DNA of 5,413 nucleotides, taken from the NCBI GenBank assembly GCA_017453705.1, contig JAFTEK010000187.1, forward strand, positions 1 to 5,413, in the 5' to 3' direction. The notes under the pieces were generated by a model that worked only from the letters and a program-made list of their open reading frames with translations, ran no database searches and was not told the origin of the DNA. Within the stretch, counting starts at the first letter, position 1, and every line of letters begins with the position of its first letter. This DNA comes from Treponema sp. GTDB lineage: Bacteria > Spirochaetota > Spirochaetia > Treponematales > Treponemataceae. Positions 1-4,524 of the stretch are shown one piece after another. Both the position numbers and the translations under genes were made by a program.

Positions 1-197
1 CCCTCAAGGGCTATGACCCCGCATCAACCCATGTTGTCATCGCGGCCTTCGACTTCCCGGCCGCCGAGTCCCTCCTAAGAAAGCTGGGCTTCCACGACTA
101 CTCCATCTACATATACGACAGGGGGTGGCTCAAACTCCCCGACCCGGCCGCCTCGCGCGTGAAATATATGCTTGGCAGGGACGGCGAGGACGTCTGA
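1..197 (+). CDS. C-terminal end of an unrecognised protein (5' end outside window)
   Basis: An open frame enters from the left edge, with its first complete codon at 3, and ends at a TGA at 195-197. It gives 64 residues that read like a genuine folded C-terminus: a hydrophobic strand (THVVIAAFDF), a short amphipathic helix (AAESLLRKLG), an aromatic strand (YSIYIYDRGW) and a charged end (LGRDGEDV). GC-rich third positions fit a real gene of this genome. I do not recognise the family. It is convergent with the ATPase gene that ends at 348 and lies on the same strand as the gene at 4850, so the two + strand genes may belong to one phage or element module interrupted by the minus-strand island. 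No convincing T-tailed terminator follows the stop. Confidence 0.75.
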   Translation, partial: LKGYDPASTHVVIAAFDFPAAESLLRKLGFHDYSIYIYDRGWLKLPDPAASRVKYMLGRDGEDV

Positions 198-273
198 GCT
201 GCCGTACCCCATGACGGTGGGCGGCCCCCCCCTAGGCTCTGCACCCGGTTCCCCCTGCGTCCGACTGGCGGAG

Positions 274-330
274 GGAACATCCGGGACGGCGAGGAACATC
301 CGGGACGGTTGGGAACATCCGGGACGGCTC
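274..330. repeat. Three perfect 16-bp direct repeats at 19-bp period
   Basis: GGAACATCCGGGACGG occurs three times without mismatch at 274-289, 293-308 and 312-327. The copies are separated by the 3-bp spacers CGA and TTG, and the last is followed by CTC. The array sits between the convergent ends of the left + strand gene and the ATPase gene, only 20 bp past the ATPase stop codon. Spacing near two helical turns would put all copies on nearly the same DNA face, which could suit a protein-binding array, but a slippage-generated tandem repeat is equally possible. Function unknown. Confidence 0.9.
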
Positions 331-347
331 AAAAAAACTCGATTTCC

Positions 348-1640
348 CTAAAACCCCATGAGCCAGTCATCGGCCTTTACCACGGACACAGTTATGCCGT
401 CAAGTTCCACACACTCATCCTGTCTCAGTGTAATTATTTTCGCAGACTTACATTCAAGCTCCAAACAAGCTTCTTTTACGGCCCTGAGTTCTCTTTTCCG
501 GGTTTCCTCATCGCTCAAATCTGCGCATACCTGATATATGGAAAGATTCCCTGCCCTCCCGGTCACAAAATCAATCTCGTAACCATTTGATGTCTTGTAA
601 TAGTGAATCTCATTTCCCTGCCTTCTCAGCTGGACGTATACCATGTTCTCCAATGCAATCCCTGTGTTATTGAAAAGATTGAAGTCACACGCAGTGGCAA
701 GGGCATGATCGGCACAGTAAATCTTCTTAGGGTTTACAGACCTCACCGCACTGTTCGATGAAAGGATTTCCACAGGAAAAATTATGTATGCGTCATTAAA
801 ATATCCGATATACTTTGAAATCCACTCACCTGATGTGTTGTAGTGCATCCCGGAAAGCCTCTGGCGTAGCTTGTTCACTGTAGCAGGGCGAGCCATGCAG
901 CCCAGCAGCATAATAATAAGGGTATGAAGCATCGGCAAGTCCTGGATTTTGTAACGCATGGCCACATCGCGAGTAACAACATCCATAACAAGGTTTTGAA
1001 GATACTTGGTTTTCTCCACGTCCGTTTTTATCAGCAGCAGCTCCGGGAAGCCCCCCCATTTCATATACTCTGCAAAAAGAAACCCTGCTTTGTCCCTGTT
1101 AGCAATCACGTCCCGCCTCATGGATAAACTGCATGCCGCAAGATACTCCTTGAACGAATAAGGAAAAAGATCCCAGCTGAGAGTCCGCCCCGCAAGCTCC
1201 GTAGCAAGCTCCGTGGAGAGCATCTTCGCAGAAGAGCCGGTTATGAACACTTGGCAATTCTCCGTGTTCTGGATTCTGTTCACAAACAAGGCCCAGTTGT
1301 TTACAAGCTGTATCTCATCAAAAAAGAAAACAACCGTCCTGTCATGGTTCTCCGGGTAGAGCTGGTAATAAGCATCCGCTATCTGCCCCGGTTCCTCCGA
1401 TTGCAAGGCAATCAAACGGTCATCGGCGAAATCCAGCCAGCACACCAACTCCTTATCCCGAACTGTATCAGCTATAAACTTCCGTATATATGTAGATTTT
1501 CCAGCCCGCCTAATACCGATAAGCACCGAAGCCTTATGGGGGATAGCCTGTATTTCCAAATCGCGGGCTACAAGCCCCTCAACCCTAGATAGAATCTTTT
1601 GATTCTGAAGTATCACGGTCTGAATAGTTTCCAAATTCAT
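348..1640 (-). CDS. AAA_14/DUF4143 family ATPase
   Basis: A protein of 430 residues, within the usual size of ATPases with an N-terminal AAA_14 P-loop domain and a C-terminal DUF4143 domain. Visible motifs are Walker A GIRRAGKS (42-49, Lys48), Walker B VVFFFDE (103-109), a sensor-like ITGSSA (133-138), the family-typical LAGR...FPYSFKEY (149-166) and GGFPE (196-200). The C-terminal part has a PD-(D/E)XK-like layout: Glu331, EIDFV (Asp357), then YQVC (369-372) and ETRKREL (379-385). The usual E-x-K is replaced by Q-V-C, so nuclease activity is doubtful. The cellular role of the family is not established. The start is taken at the ATG at 1640. A TTG at 1676 in the same frame lies inside the promoter -35 box and has no ribosome site, so it is rejected. 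The gene is visibly AT-richer than its neighbours, has its own promoter and complex operator, and looks like transferred cargo. Confidence 0.93.
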   Translation of the reverse strand: MNLETIQTVILQNQKILSRVEGLVARDLEIQAIPHKASVLIGIRRAGKSTYIRKFIADTVRDKELVCWLDFADDRLIALQSEEPGQIADAYYQLYPENHDRTVVFFFDEIQLVNNWALFVNRIQNTENCQVFITGSSAKMLSTELATELAGRTLSWDLFPYSFKEYLAACSLSMRRDVIANRDKAGFLFAEYMKWGGFPELLLIKTDVEKTKYLQNLVMDVVTRDVAMRYKIQDLPMLHTLIIMLLGCMARPATVNKLRQRLSGMHYNTSGEWISKYIGYFNDAYIIFPVEILSSNSAVRSVNPKKIYCADHALATACDFNLFNNTGIALENMVYVQLRRQGNEIHYYKTSNGYEIDFVTGRAGNLSIYQVCADLSDEETRKRELRAVKEACLELECKSAKIITLRQDECVELDGITVSVVKADDWLMGF

Positions 1641-1711
1641 AGAAACTATTATACAAAAGTTTCCAAAATTTTGCAAACTTTTGCCTATAAGTTTCCAAAA
1701 AATTGAAAACT
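1626..1711. promoter_or_regulatory. Triple 22-bp dyad array (putative operator), 32-bp period
   Basis: Three copies of AGTTTC-N10-GAAACT-like dyads lie at 1626-1647, 1658-1679 and 1690-1711, exactly 32 bp apart. Left half-sites are all AGTTTC(C). Right half-sites are GAAACT, CAAACT and AAAACT, so the first dyad is perfect and the other two have one mismatch each. Half-sites therefore alternate in orientation every 16 bp (1626, 1642, 1658, 1674, 1690, 1706). The first dyad extends to a 9-bp arm (1623-1631/1642-1650). The second lies in a 30-bp near-perfect palindrome (1654-1683) with one mismatched pair. The array covers the -35 and -10 boxes and the first codons of the ATPase gene, so a bound protein would be expected to control that promoter. 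No DNA-binding regulator is recognisable in the window, so the cognate protein is unknown. It may be the ATPase itself or be encoded elsewhere. Confidence 0.8.
1648..1676 (-). promoter_or_regulatory. Promoter of the ATPase gene, predicting a leaderless mRNA
   Basis: Read on the minus strand, TTGCAA (1676-1671, 4 of 6 to consensus) is followed after exactly 17 bp by a perfect TATAAT (1653-1648). Only seven bases separate the -10 box from the ATG at 1640. The expected transcription start is therefore at or one base before the start codon, giving a leaderless message. No Shine-Dalgarno sequence precedes this ATG, in contrast to the strong ones of the other genes. Both boxes lie inside the dyad array. 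Confidence 0.75.
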
Positions 1712-1840
1712 ATCTGGCCTCAACTCCCCCTGTCCGCTGCCTCACGGCAGACCGCCCGCACGAATCCCGCCCTGGGTCACGCGGTCTTACCCCGCCTGTT
1801 CTATAAACTCCTCACCGCCCGCGCGTACTTCCCAAGGCGG

Positions 1841-2554
1841 CTATTTCCCGCGGCGGCGAGCCTTGCGCTCCTTGGCCTCCTGCTGAGCCTTCTCCAGTTC
1901 CTCCCTTATGTAGTCCTCCCATTCCGTTCCCTTATAACACCTGAGCACCTGCTTGAGGGCGGGAACTTTCATCTCCTCGGAAGAATGTATCTTCCACTCC
2001 GTAAGCTCCCCCGTGGCGGACGTGGCCATGCCGCTGTAAAAGCCAAAGTAGTACAGCCCCGGCTCATCGGGAATGTCTATGACCAGTGGGCTGCTTTTGG
2101 GAGTATACGACTTGGCTGAGCTAAAGCCATCGTAGCCTTCCGTGCTGTCAGTCCATCTCCAGTATTCCAGCATATAGCGCGAAGACCGCTTGACCGGGCG
2201 GGAGACAAAGAAAAGCTGCCCTTCCACCGCCTGTGTGTCCGGATCAAAGTATGGGTCTATCTGTGAAAAAAGGAAATCGTTCTCCGTCCCCTGAAAGCCG
2301 CCGTAGAAAATGACCGAGTTCTCCGGGAGCCCCATAAAGATCTTGTAAGTGTTGCGGTACATCTTCATCGTCTTGTTCATGGCCTTTTCTTCCCGCGTCC
2401 TATCATCCAAGCCGCCAGTGGCATCAGCCTTGAACATAAGCGGGCCGACAAGCAACGCCGCCACCAGGGCCAATTGCAAAAGCCGGTTACTTTTGGCACA
2501 ATCGCCGTGGACTCTTTGAAACCGCCTCACCAGCGCGGCAGCAATCTTTTTCAT
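1841..2554 (-). CDS. Exported or membrane-anchored protein of unknown function
   Basis: A protein of 237 residues that I do not recognise. The N-terminus is basic (MKKIAAALVRRFQR), followed by a hydrophobic segment at about 25-41 (LLQLALVAALLVGPLMF) and then KADATGG. This is a long signal peptide, possibly cleaved after ADA, or a single membrane anchor placing the rest outside the cytoplasm. The middle (about 78-190) is rich in aromatic and beta-type stretches (VIFYGGF, GQLFFVSR, GLYYFGFYSG) and looks like a folded beta domain. The end (212-237) is a highly charged helix finishing in KARRRGK. The start at 2554 is chosen because AGGAGG lies six bases upstream (2566-2561). The open frame runs further up to a TTG at 2653, but that segment contains the promoter. 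It is transcribed separately from the cluster upstream, being behind two terminators. It may be a phage moron or a surface factor. Confidence 0.85.
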   Translation of the reverse strand: MKKIAAALVRRFQRVHGDCAKSNRLLQLALVAALLVGPLMFKADATGGLDDRTREEKAMNKTMKMYRNTYKIFMGLPENSVIFYGGFQGTENDFLFSQIDPYFDPDTQAVEGQLFFVSRPVKRSSRYMLEYWRWTDSTEGYDGFSSAKSYTPKSSPLVIDIPDEPGLYYFGFYSGMATSATGELTEWKIHSSEEMKVPALKQVLRCYKGTEWEDYIREELEKAQQEAKERKARRRGK

Positions 2555-2624
2555 TTTATGCCTCCTGAGCCAGCTCCAAAAGCCCGCCCGGACATCTGGA
2601 ACCGCATCTCTTACCTCTGGGTCA

Positions 2625-2653
2625 AATTTACCCTCATAATCCAGCAGTGTCAA
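2625..2653 (-). promoter_or_regulatory. Promoter of the 237-residue exported-protein gene
   Basis: On the minus strand a perfect TTGACA (2653-2648) is followed after 17 bp by TAAATT (2630-2625, 4 of 6 to consensus). The expected start of transcription is near 2618, leaving a leader of about 64 bases with AGGAGG before the ATG at 2554. It sits just beyond the terminator at 2662-2689, so the gene would be an independent unit. Confidence 0.65.
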
Positions 2654-2661
2654 GGGTAACC

Positions 2662-2689
2662 AAAAAGGGCGGACAACACATCCGCCCTT
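2662..2689 (-). terminator. Intrinsic terminator (minus strand), second of two
   Basis: A perfect 9-bp stem, AAGGGCGGA/TCCGCCCTT (2665-2673 with 2681-2689), with a 7-base loop. Read on the minus strand it runs into five T residues (2666-2662). It shares the run AAAAAGGGCGGACA with the terminator at 2733-2765, so the pair may be a duplication. It insulates the 237-residue gene from the upstream cluster. Confidence 0.8.
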
Positions 2690-2691
2690 AA

Positions 2692-2716
2692 AAGCCGGTT
2701 CCGTTTACACCGGCTT
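2692..2716. repeat. Stem-loop between the two terminators
   Basis: A perfect 8-bp inverted repeat, AAGCCGGT (2692-2699) and ACCGGCTT (2709-2716), with a 9-base loop. On the minus strand it is followed by only a short T run, so it is a weak terminator at best. It is one of five stem-loops in a row. Confidence 0.6.
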
Positions 2717-2732
2717 ACAAGCCCCCATAAGC

Positions 2733-2765
2733 AAAAAAAGGGCGGACAGCCGTAAGCCGTCCGCC
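2733..2765 (-). terminator. Intrinsic terminator (minus strand) of the lysis-like cluster
   Basis: The stem GGCGGAC/GTCCGCC (2741-2747 with 2759-2765) has an 11-base loop. On the minus strand the stem is followed by C and then seven T residues (2739-2733). This is the clearest terminator in the window and is placed to end transcription of the cluster whose last stop is at 2872. Confidence 0.85.
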
Positions 2766-2772
2766 GTGCATT

Positions 2773-2803
2773 AAGTTTCGTAACTCTTTGTGTTACGAAA
2801 CTT
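2773..2803. repeat. 12-bp perfect inverted repeat
   Basis: AAGTTTCGTAAC (2773-2784) and GTTACGAAACTT (2792-2803) form perfect 12-bp arms around a 7-base loop. There is no T tract on either side, so it is not an ordinary terminator. The arms contain AGTTTC and GAAACT, the same hexamers as the half-sites of the array at 1626-1711, but here their starts are 23 bp apart instead of 16. Whether this is a further binding site, an RNA structure or chance cannot be settled from the sequence. Confidence 0.75.
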
Positions 2804-2819
2804 TGCGAATTTCGGAGTT

Positions 2820-2855
2820 AACACTGAATAATCCGCATTCGGATTATTCAGTGTT
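2820..2855. repeat. 16-bp perfect inverted repeat with 4-base loop
   Basis: AACACTGAATAATCCG (2820-2835) and CGGATTATTCAGTGTT (2840-2855) form a perfect 16-bp stem closed by CATT. It starts 16 bases after the stop codon of the 189-residue gene. On neither strand is it followed by a proper T tract. It could protect the 3' end of the cluster's mRNA, serve as a protein-binding or recombination site, or be a remnant of a small inverted-repeat element. It is more AT-rich than the neighbouring coding DNA. Confidence 0.8.
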
Positions 2856-2871
2856 TCCTTAGGACTCCCCC

Positions 2872-3441
2872 TTACCTGGACAAGTTCCAAACCAAGATTC
2901 CCCCAATAAGGGCGGCGACCATCGCACATCCCTCACCGACCGCAGCCTTCCTCCAAAAACTCCTAGAGTCCCAGAGGCGGGAGTAATCTTTCTCAAACGC
3001 CTTCCTTTGACGATTCAACGCCTCCTGAACGCAGTCATCCAGAATCTGCCCCAGCTCCTCCTCCAGCGCATCCAGATCCACTCCGTCCAGCCCGTCCTTA
3101 TCCTCAAAGTCCGGCCTCTTCTTACCATCCGGCTCCGACCCATCCTCAGCCGATGAGACCGGCAGCCTCCTCAAGGGCGGCCCGGATCCGTTCCCGTCCG
3201 AATTCCCCGATTCCCCTCTCAGCACGTTTCCCTGCCTTCCTTGCCCTTCGGGCCGCAGCCTTCCTGCCGGCCTCGGTTGCACCAGCATCCCCGGCTGCCT
3301 TTCCTGTTCCACTGCCCACGCCAGAACCTGCGGCAGCAACTCCCCCGGCCGCCCTTCCTGTTCCACCGACCATGCCGGAACCTGCGGCAGCAGCATAACC
3401 AGAGCCAGCACCATCATCATCCAAATCCCTATCTTCCTCAT
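2872..3441 (-). CDS. Signal-peptide protein with C-terminal membrane anchor, spanin-like layout
   Basis: A protein of 189 residues, family not recognised. It has a typical signal sequence (MRKIGIWMMMVLALVMLLPQ, then VPAWS), two 18-residue repeats (17-34 and 35-52, LLPQV.AW.VEQE), a low-complexity Pro/Gly/Arg linker (50-110), an acidic helix with coiled-coil character (about 119-150) and one membrane helix near the end (about 167-186), finishing WNLSR. An export signal plus a C-terminal anchor recalls one-component phage spanins, but no lipobox cysteine is present, so this is only an analogy. The start at 3441 has AAGGAG seven bases upstream. The only internal methionine before the final membrane helix (residue 52) has no ribosome site. 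Residues 1-98 are encoded by DNA that also encodes the tail of the gene at 3146-3742 in another frame. The remaining 91 residues have the strand to themselves. Confidence 0.72.
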   Translation of the reverse strand: MRKIGIWMMMVLALVMLLPQVPAWSVEQEGRPGELLPQVLAWAVEQERQPGMLVQPRPAGRLRPEGQGRQGNVLRGESGNSDGNGSGPPLRRLPVSSAEDGSEPDGKKRPDFEDKDGLDGVDLDALEEELGQILDDCVQEALNRQRKAFEKDYSRLWDSRSFWRKAAVGEGCAMVAALIGGILVWNLSR

Positions 3442-3742
3442 ATTCCATCTCCTTGGCCGCGGCACAGCCTGCCAGCCGCCCCGCAATAACCTTCTTGGAA
3501 TCCAGCACGTCAGCCCCTTCCCGCAGGCAGTCCACCACGCGGATTCCGCTCGCGCTGCAAACCAGCGTCACGGCCAGAGTCAGCCAAACATCCTCTCCTA
3601 TCCTTCCCATCACCAACAGAAAAGTCGCCAAAAACAGGCAAAAGCCCTTGAACCCCAGCAGCTTTCCGCCCAACAGGATTGCCCTCTTAGCCATATAGCC
3701 CAGACAGTCCGAAAAGCCCTTGTCATACAAACTTCCGTTCAT
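3146..3742 (-). CDS. Two-helix membrane protein with Ala/Gly-rich tail, holin-like
   Basis: A protein of 198 residues. The N-terminal part has two hydrophobic helices (about 29-46, LLGFKGFCLFLATFLLVMG; about 52-67, VWLTLAVTLVCSASGI) separated by GRIGED, then an amphipathic stretch to residue 100, an acidic run (EEDRDLDDD), two Gly/Ala-rich 18-residue repeats (about 117-152) and a basic Ala/Arg region ending in a predicted helix (RERIRAALEEAAGLIG). The start ATG overlaps the stop of the peptidase gene (ATGA), and GGTGAG lies just upstream. A small two-helix membrane protein directly after an endolysin-type peptidase suggests a holin or lysis accessory protein. Neither the tail nor the function is recognised. 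The last 296 bases also carry the first half of the 189-residue gene. Confidence 0.75.
   Translation of the reverse strand: MNGSLYDKGFSDCLGYMAKRAILLGGKLLGFKGFCLFLATFLLVMGRIGEDVWLTLAVTLVCSASGIRVVDCLREGADVLDSKKVIAGRLAGCAAAKEMEYEEDRDLDDDGAGSGYAAAAGSGMVGGTGRAAGGVAAAGSGVGSGTGKAAGDAGATEAGRKAAARRARKAGKRAERGIGEFGRERIRAALEEAAGLIG
3287..3395. repeat. Two tandem 54-bp units within the overlapping genes
   Basis: Two adjacent units match closely at an offset of exactly 54 bp. For example, TTCCTGTTCC begins at both 3301 and 3355, and AACCTGCGGCAGCA occurs in both. Because 54 is a multiple of three, the duplication gives 18-residue repeats in both minus-strand frames: LLPQV-type in the 189-residue protein and AAAGSG-type in the 198-residue protein. 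Internal duplication has thus lengthened both products without breaking either. Confidence 0.8.
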
Positions 3743-4221
3743 ATTCTCACCGCCTTACTATCGTCCAGTGGACACACCCTTACTACCGGTACAAAGCCCC
3801 TGTACATCCCCAGCATCTCGTCCAGGCTCCGCCGGCAAGCCCTCTTTCCGTCCTCAATGCTTGAAACATTGACGAACCACCCCCTGCCGTAGCCCGCCAC
3901 GTGGACGGCCTTGCCGGATTTGTCCAAGAAGAAGACGGCCGCTATCCTGCCGTCCAGCCTGCCCCTAAGACAGTCCTCCATCGTAGCCTCCCCTGTGAAC
4001 CAGCTCCTGTAAAGCGTGTCAGCGGTGACGCGAAGGGGCTTCCCTATCGCCAGCGAAAGACAGGCCGACACGCTGCCGGAGCAGTCGGAGCCGTCCAAGT
4101 CGGAGCCACCCCAGACATAAGGCGTTCCCACAAACTGATCCAGCAGCAAGCCGTAGATTTCCGGGGGTGCCTTTCCCTCGGCACGCAAGGCGCAGGCCCT
4201 GCTCTCAAGCAAAGTCCTCAT
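3739..4221 (-). CDS. NlpC/P60 cysteine peptidase, probable phage endolysin
   Basis: A protein of 160 residues, almost entirely an NlpC/P60 domain, a family that cleaves peptide bonds in peptidoglycan stem peptides. The hallmark FVGTPYVWGGSDLDGSDCSG spans 30-49, with catalytic Cys47. AVFFLD (95-100) precedes the catalytic-histidine motif AVHVAGY (105-111, His107), and Asn118 could be the third polar residue. There is no signal peptide, as expected for an endolysin released through a holin, and no separate cell-wall-binding domain is visible. The start at 4221 overlaps the previous stop (ATGA) and has AGGAGG just upstream. An in-frame extension further upstream only reads through the previous gene and is rejected. 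Small flanking membrane proteins support a lysis role. A tail-associated peptidase is the main alternative. Confidence 0.9.
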   Translation of the reverse strand: MRTLLESRACALRAEGKAPPEIYGLLLDQFVGTPYVWGGSDLDGSDCSGSVSACLSLAIGKPLRVTADTLYRSWFTGEATMEDCLRGRLDGRIAAVFFLDKSGKAVHVAGYGRGWFVNVSSIEDGKRACRRSLDEMLGMYRGFVPVVRVCPLDDSKAVRI

Positions 4222-4466
4222 GCCGCACCTCCTGCCGTACAAAGCGAAGCCGCCAGTTTGACCCCGAAGCTCGCCAAAAGCGAGACAATCCCCGAAACAG
4301 CCGAGAGCAGCGCGCACATCCTGGCAGCCCTGACACCCGGAGCTGCCTTCACCTCTTCTTCGAGCGCGGACAACCTGCAAAGGGTCTCACGCTTGAACTC
4401 CCTGTGGTCTCCGAGCAGCTCATGCAGCTCCCCGTAGACACCCGTTAAAATATCCTCAGCCTGCAT
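4218..4466 (-). CDS. Small coiled-coil/membrane protein, XhlA- or holin-like
   Basis: A protein of 82 residues, the first gene of the cluster. Residues 1-40 form a charged helix with coiled-coil character (ELHELLGDHREFKRETLCRL, then SALEEEVK). After a short APGVR linker comes one hydrophobic helix (about 49-68, RMCALLSAVSGIVSLLASFG) and a short tail. This is the layout of XhlA-type proteins, which act with holins in PBSX-like lysis cassettes. The resemblance is in architecture rather than in any diagnostic motif. The start at 4466 is set by a strong AGGAGG five bases upstream (4477-4472); the other in-frame ATG, at 4481, falls before that site. The stop overlaps the next start by ATGA, implying translational coupling with the peptidase. 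Confidence 0.78.
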   Translation of the reverse strand: MQAEDILTGVYGELHELLGDHREFKRETLCRLSALEEEVKAAPGVRAARMCALLSAVSGIVSLLASFGVKLAASLCTAGGAA

Positions 4467-4524
4467 ATTTACCTCCTGCAAAAGCCTGATAAGGCAAATC
4501 TACAGGATAAAAGCAGCCCCAAAA

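Noticed and set aside
248..278. Possible terminator for the left + strand gene (GTTCCC/GGGAAC)
   Set aside because: The 6-bp stem has a 19-base loop and no T tract follows.
274..327. CRISPR array
   Set aside because: Repeats are 16 bp with 3-bp spacers, far from repeat-spacer dimensions, and no cas gene is present.
75..332. Open frame on the minus strand over the left-edge gene end and the 19-bp repeats
   Set aside because: It is antisense to the convincing + strand frame and reads into the repeat array, and it has low-complexity sequence and no ribosome site.
326..364. Terminator for the ATPase gene near the T7 run (337-331 on the minus strand)
   Set aside because: The only inverted repeat, GGCTCA/TGAGCC, encloses 27 bases and the T run lies inside the loop, so it is not a proper intrinsic terminator.
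1641..1676. Upstream TTG start for the ATPase adding 12 residues
   Set aside because: The TTG is the first half of the -35 box, has no Shine-Dalgarno site, and the added segment is made of promoter and operator DNA.
1626..1711. CRISPR-like or replication-origin iterons
   Set aside because: The units are dyads with no unique spacers, and no replication initiator is visible. Position over a promoter favours an operator.
2555..2653. Upstream TTG start for the 237-residue protein adding 33 residues
   Set aside because: The TTG is part of a perfect TTGACA -35 box, whereas AGGAGG is correctly spaced before the ATG at 2554.
3153..3698. Three + strand frames over the overlapping gene pair
   Set aside because: They are Pro/Ala-rich products of stop-poor GC-rich DNA with no ribosome sites. 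They were kept only as a caution against over-reading the overprinting.
4222..4380. N-terminal extension of the NlpC/P60 protein by 53 residues
   Set aside because: It reads the preceding small gene out of frame, while the ATG at 4221 has AGGAGG and the usual ATGA overlap.
3901..4437. A 178-residue + strand frame opposite the peptidase
   Set aside because: It is antisense to a gene with clear catalytic motifs; composition is typical of a GC-rich shadow frame and there is no ribosome site.
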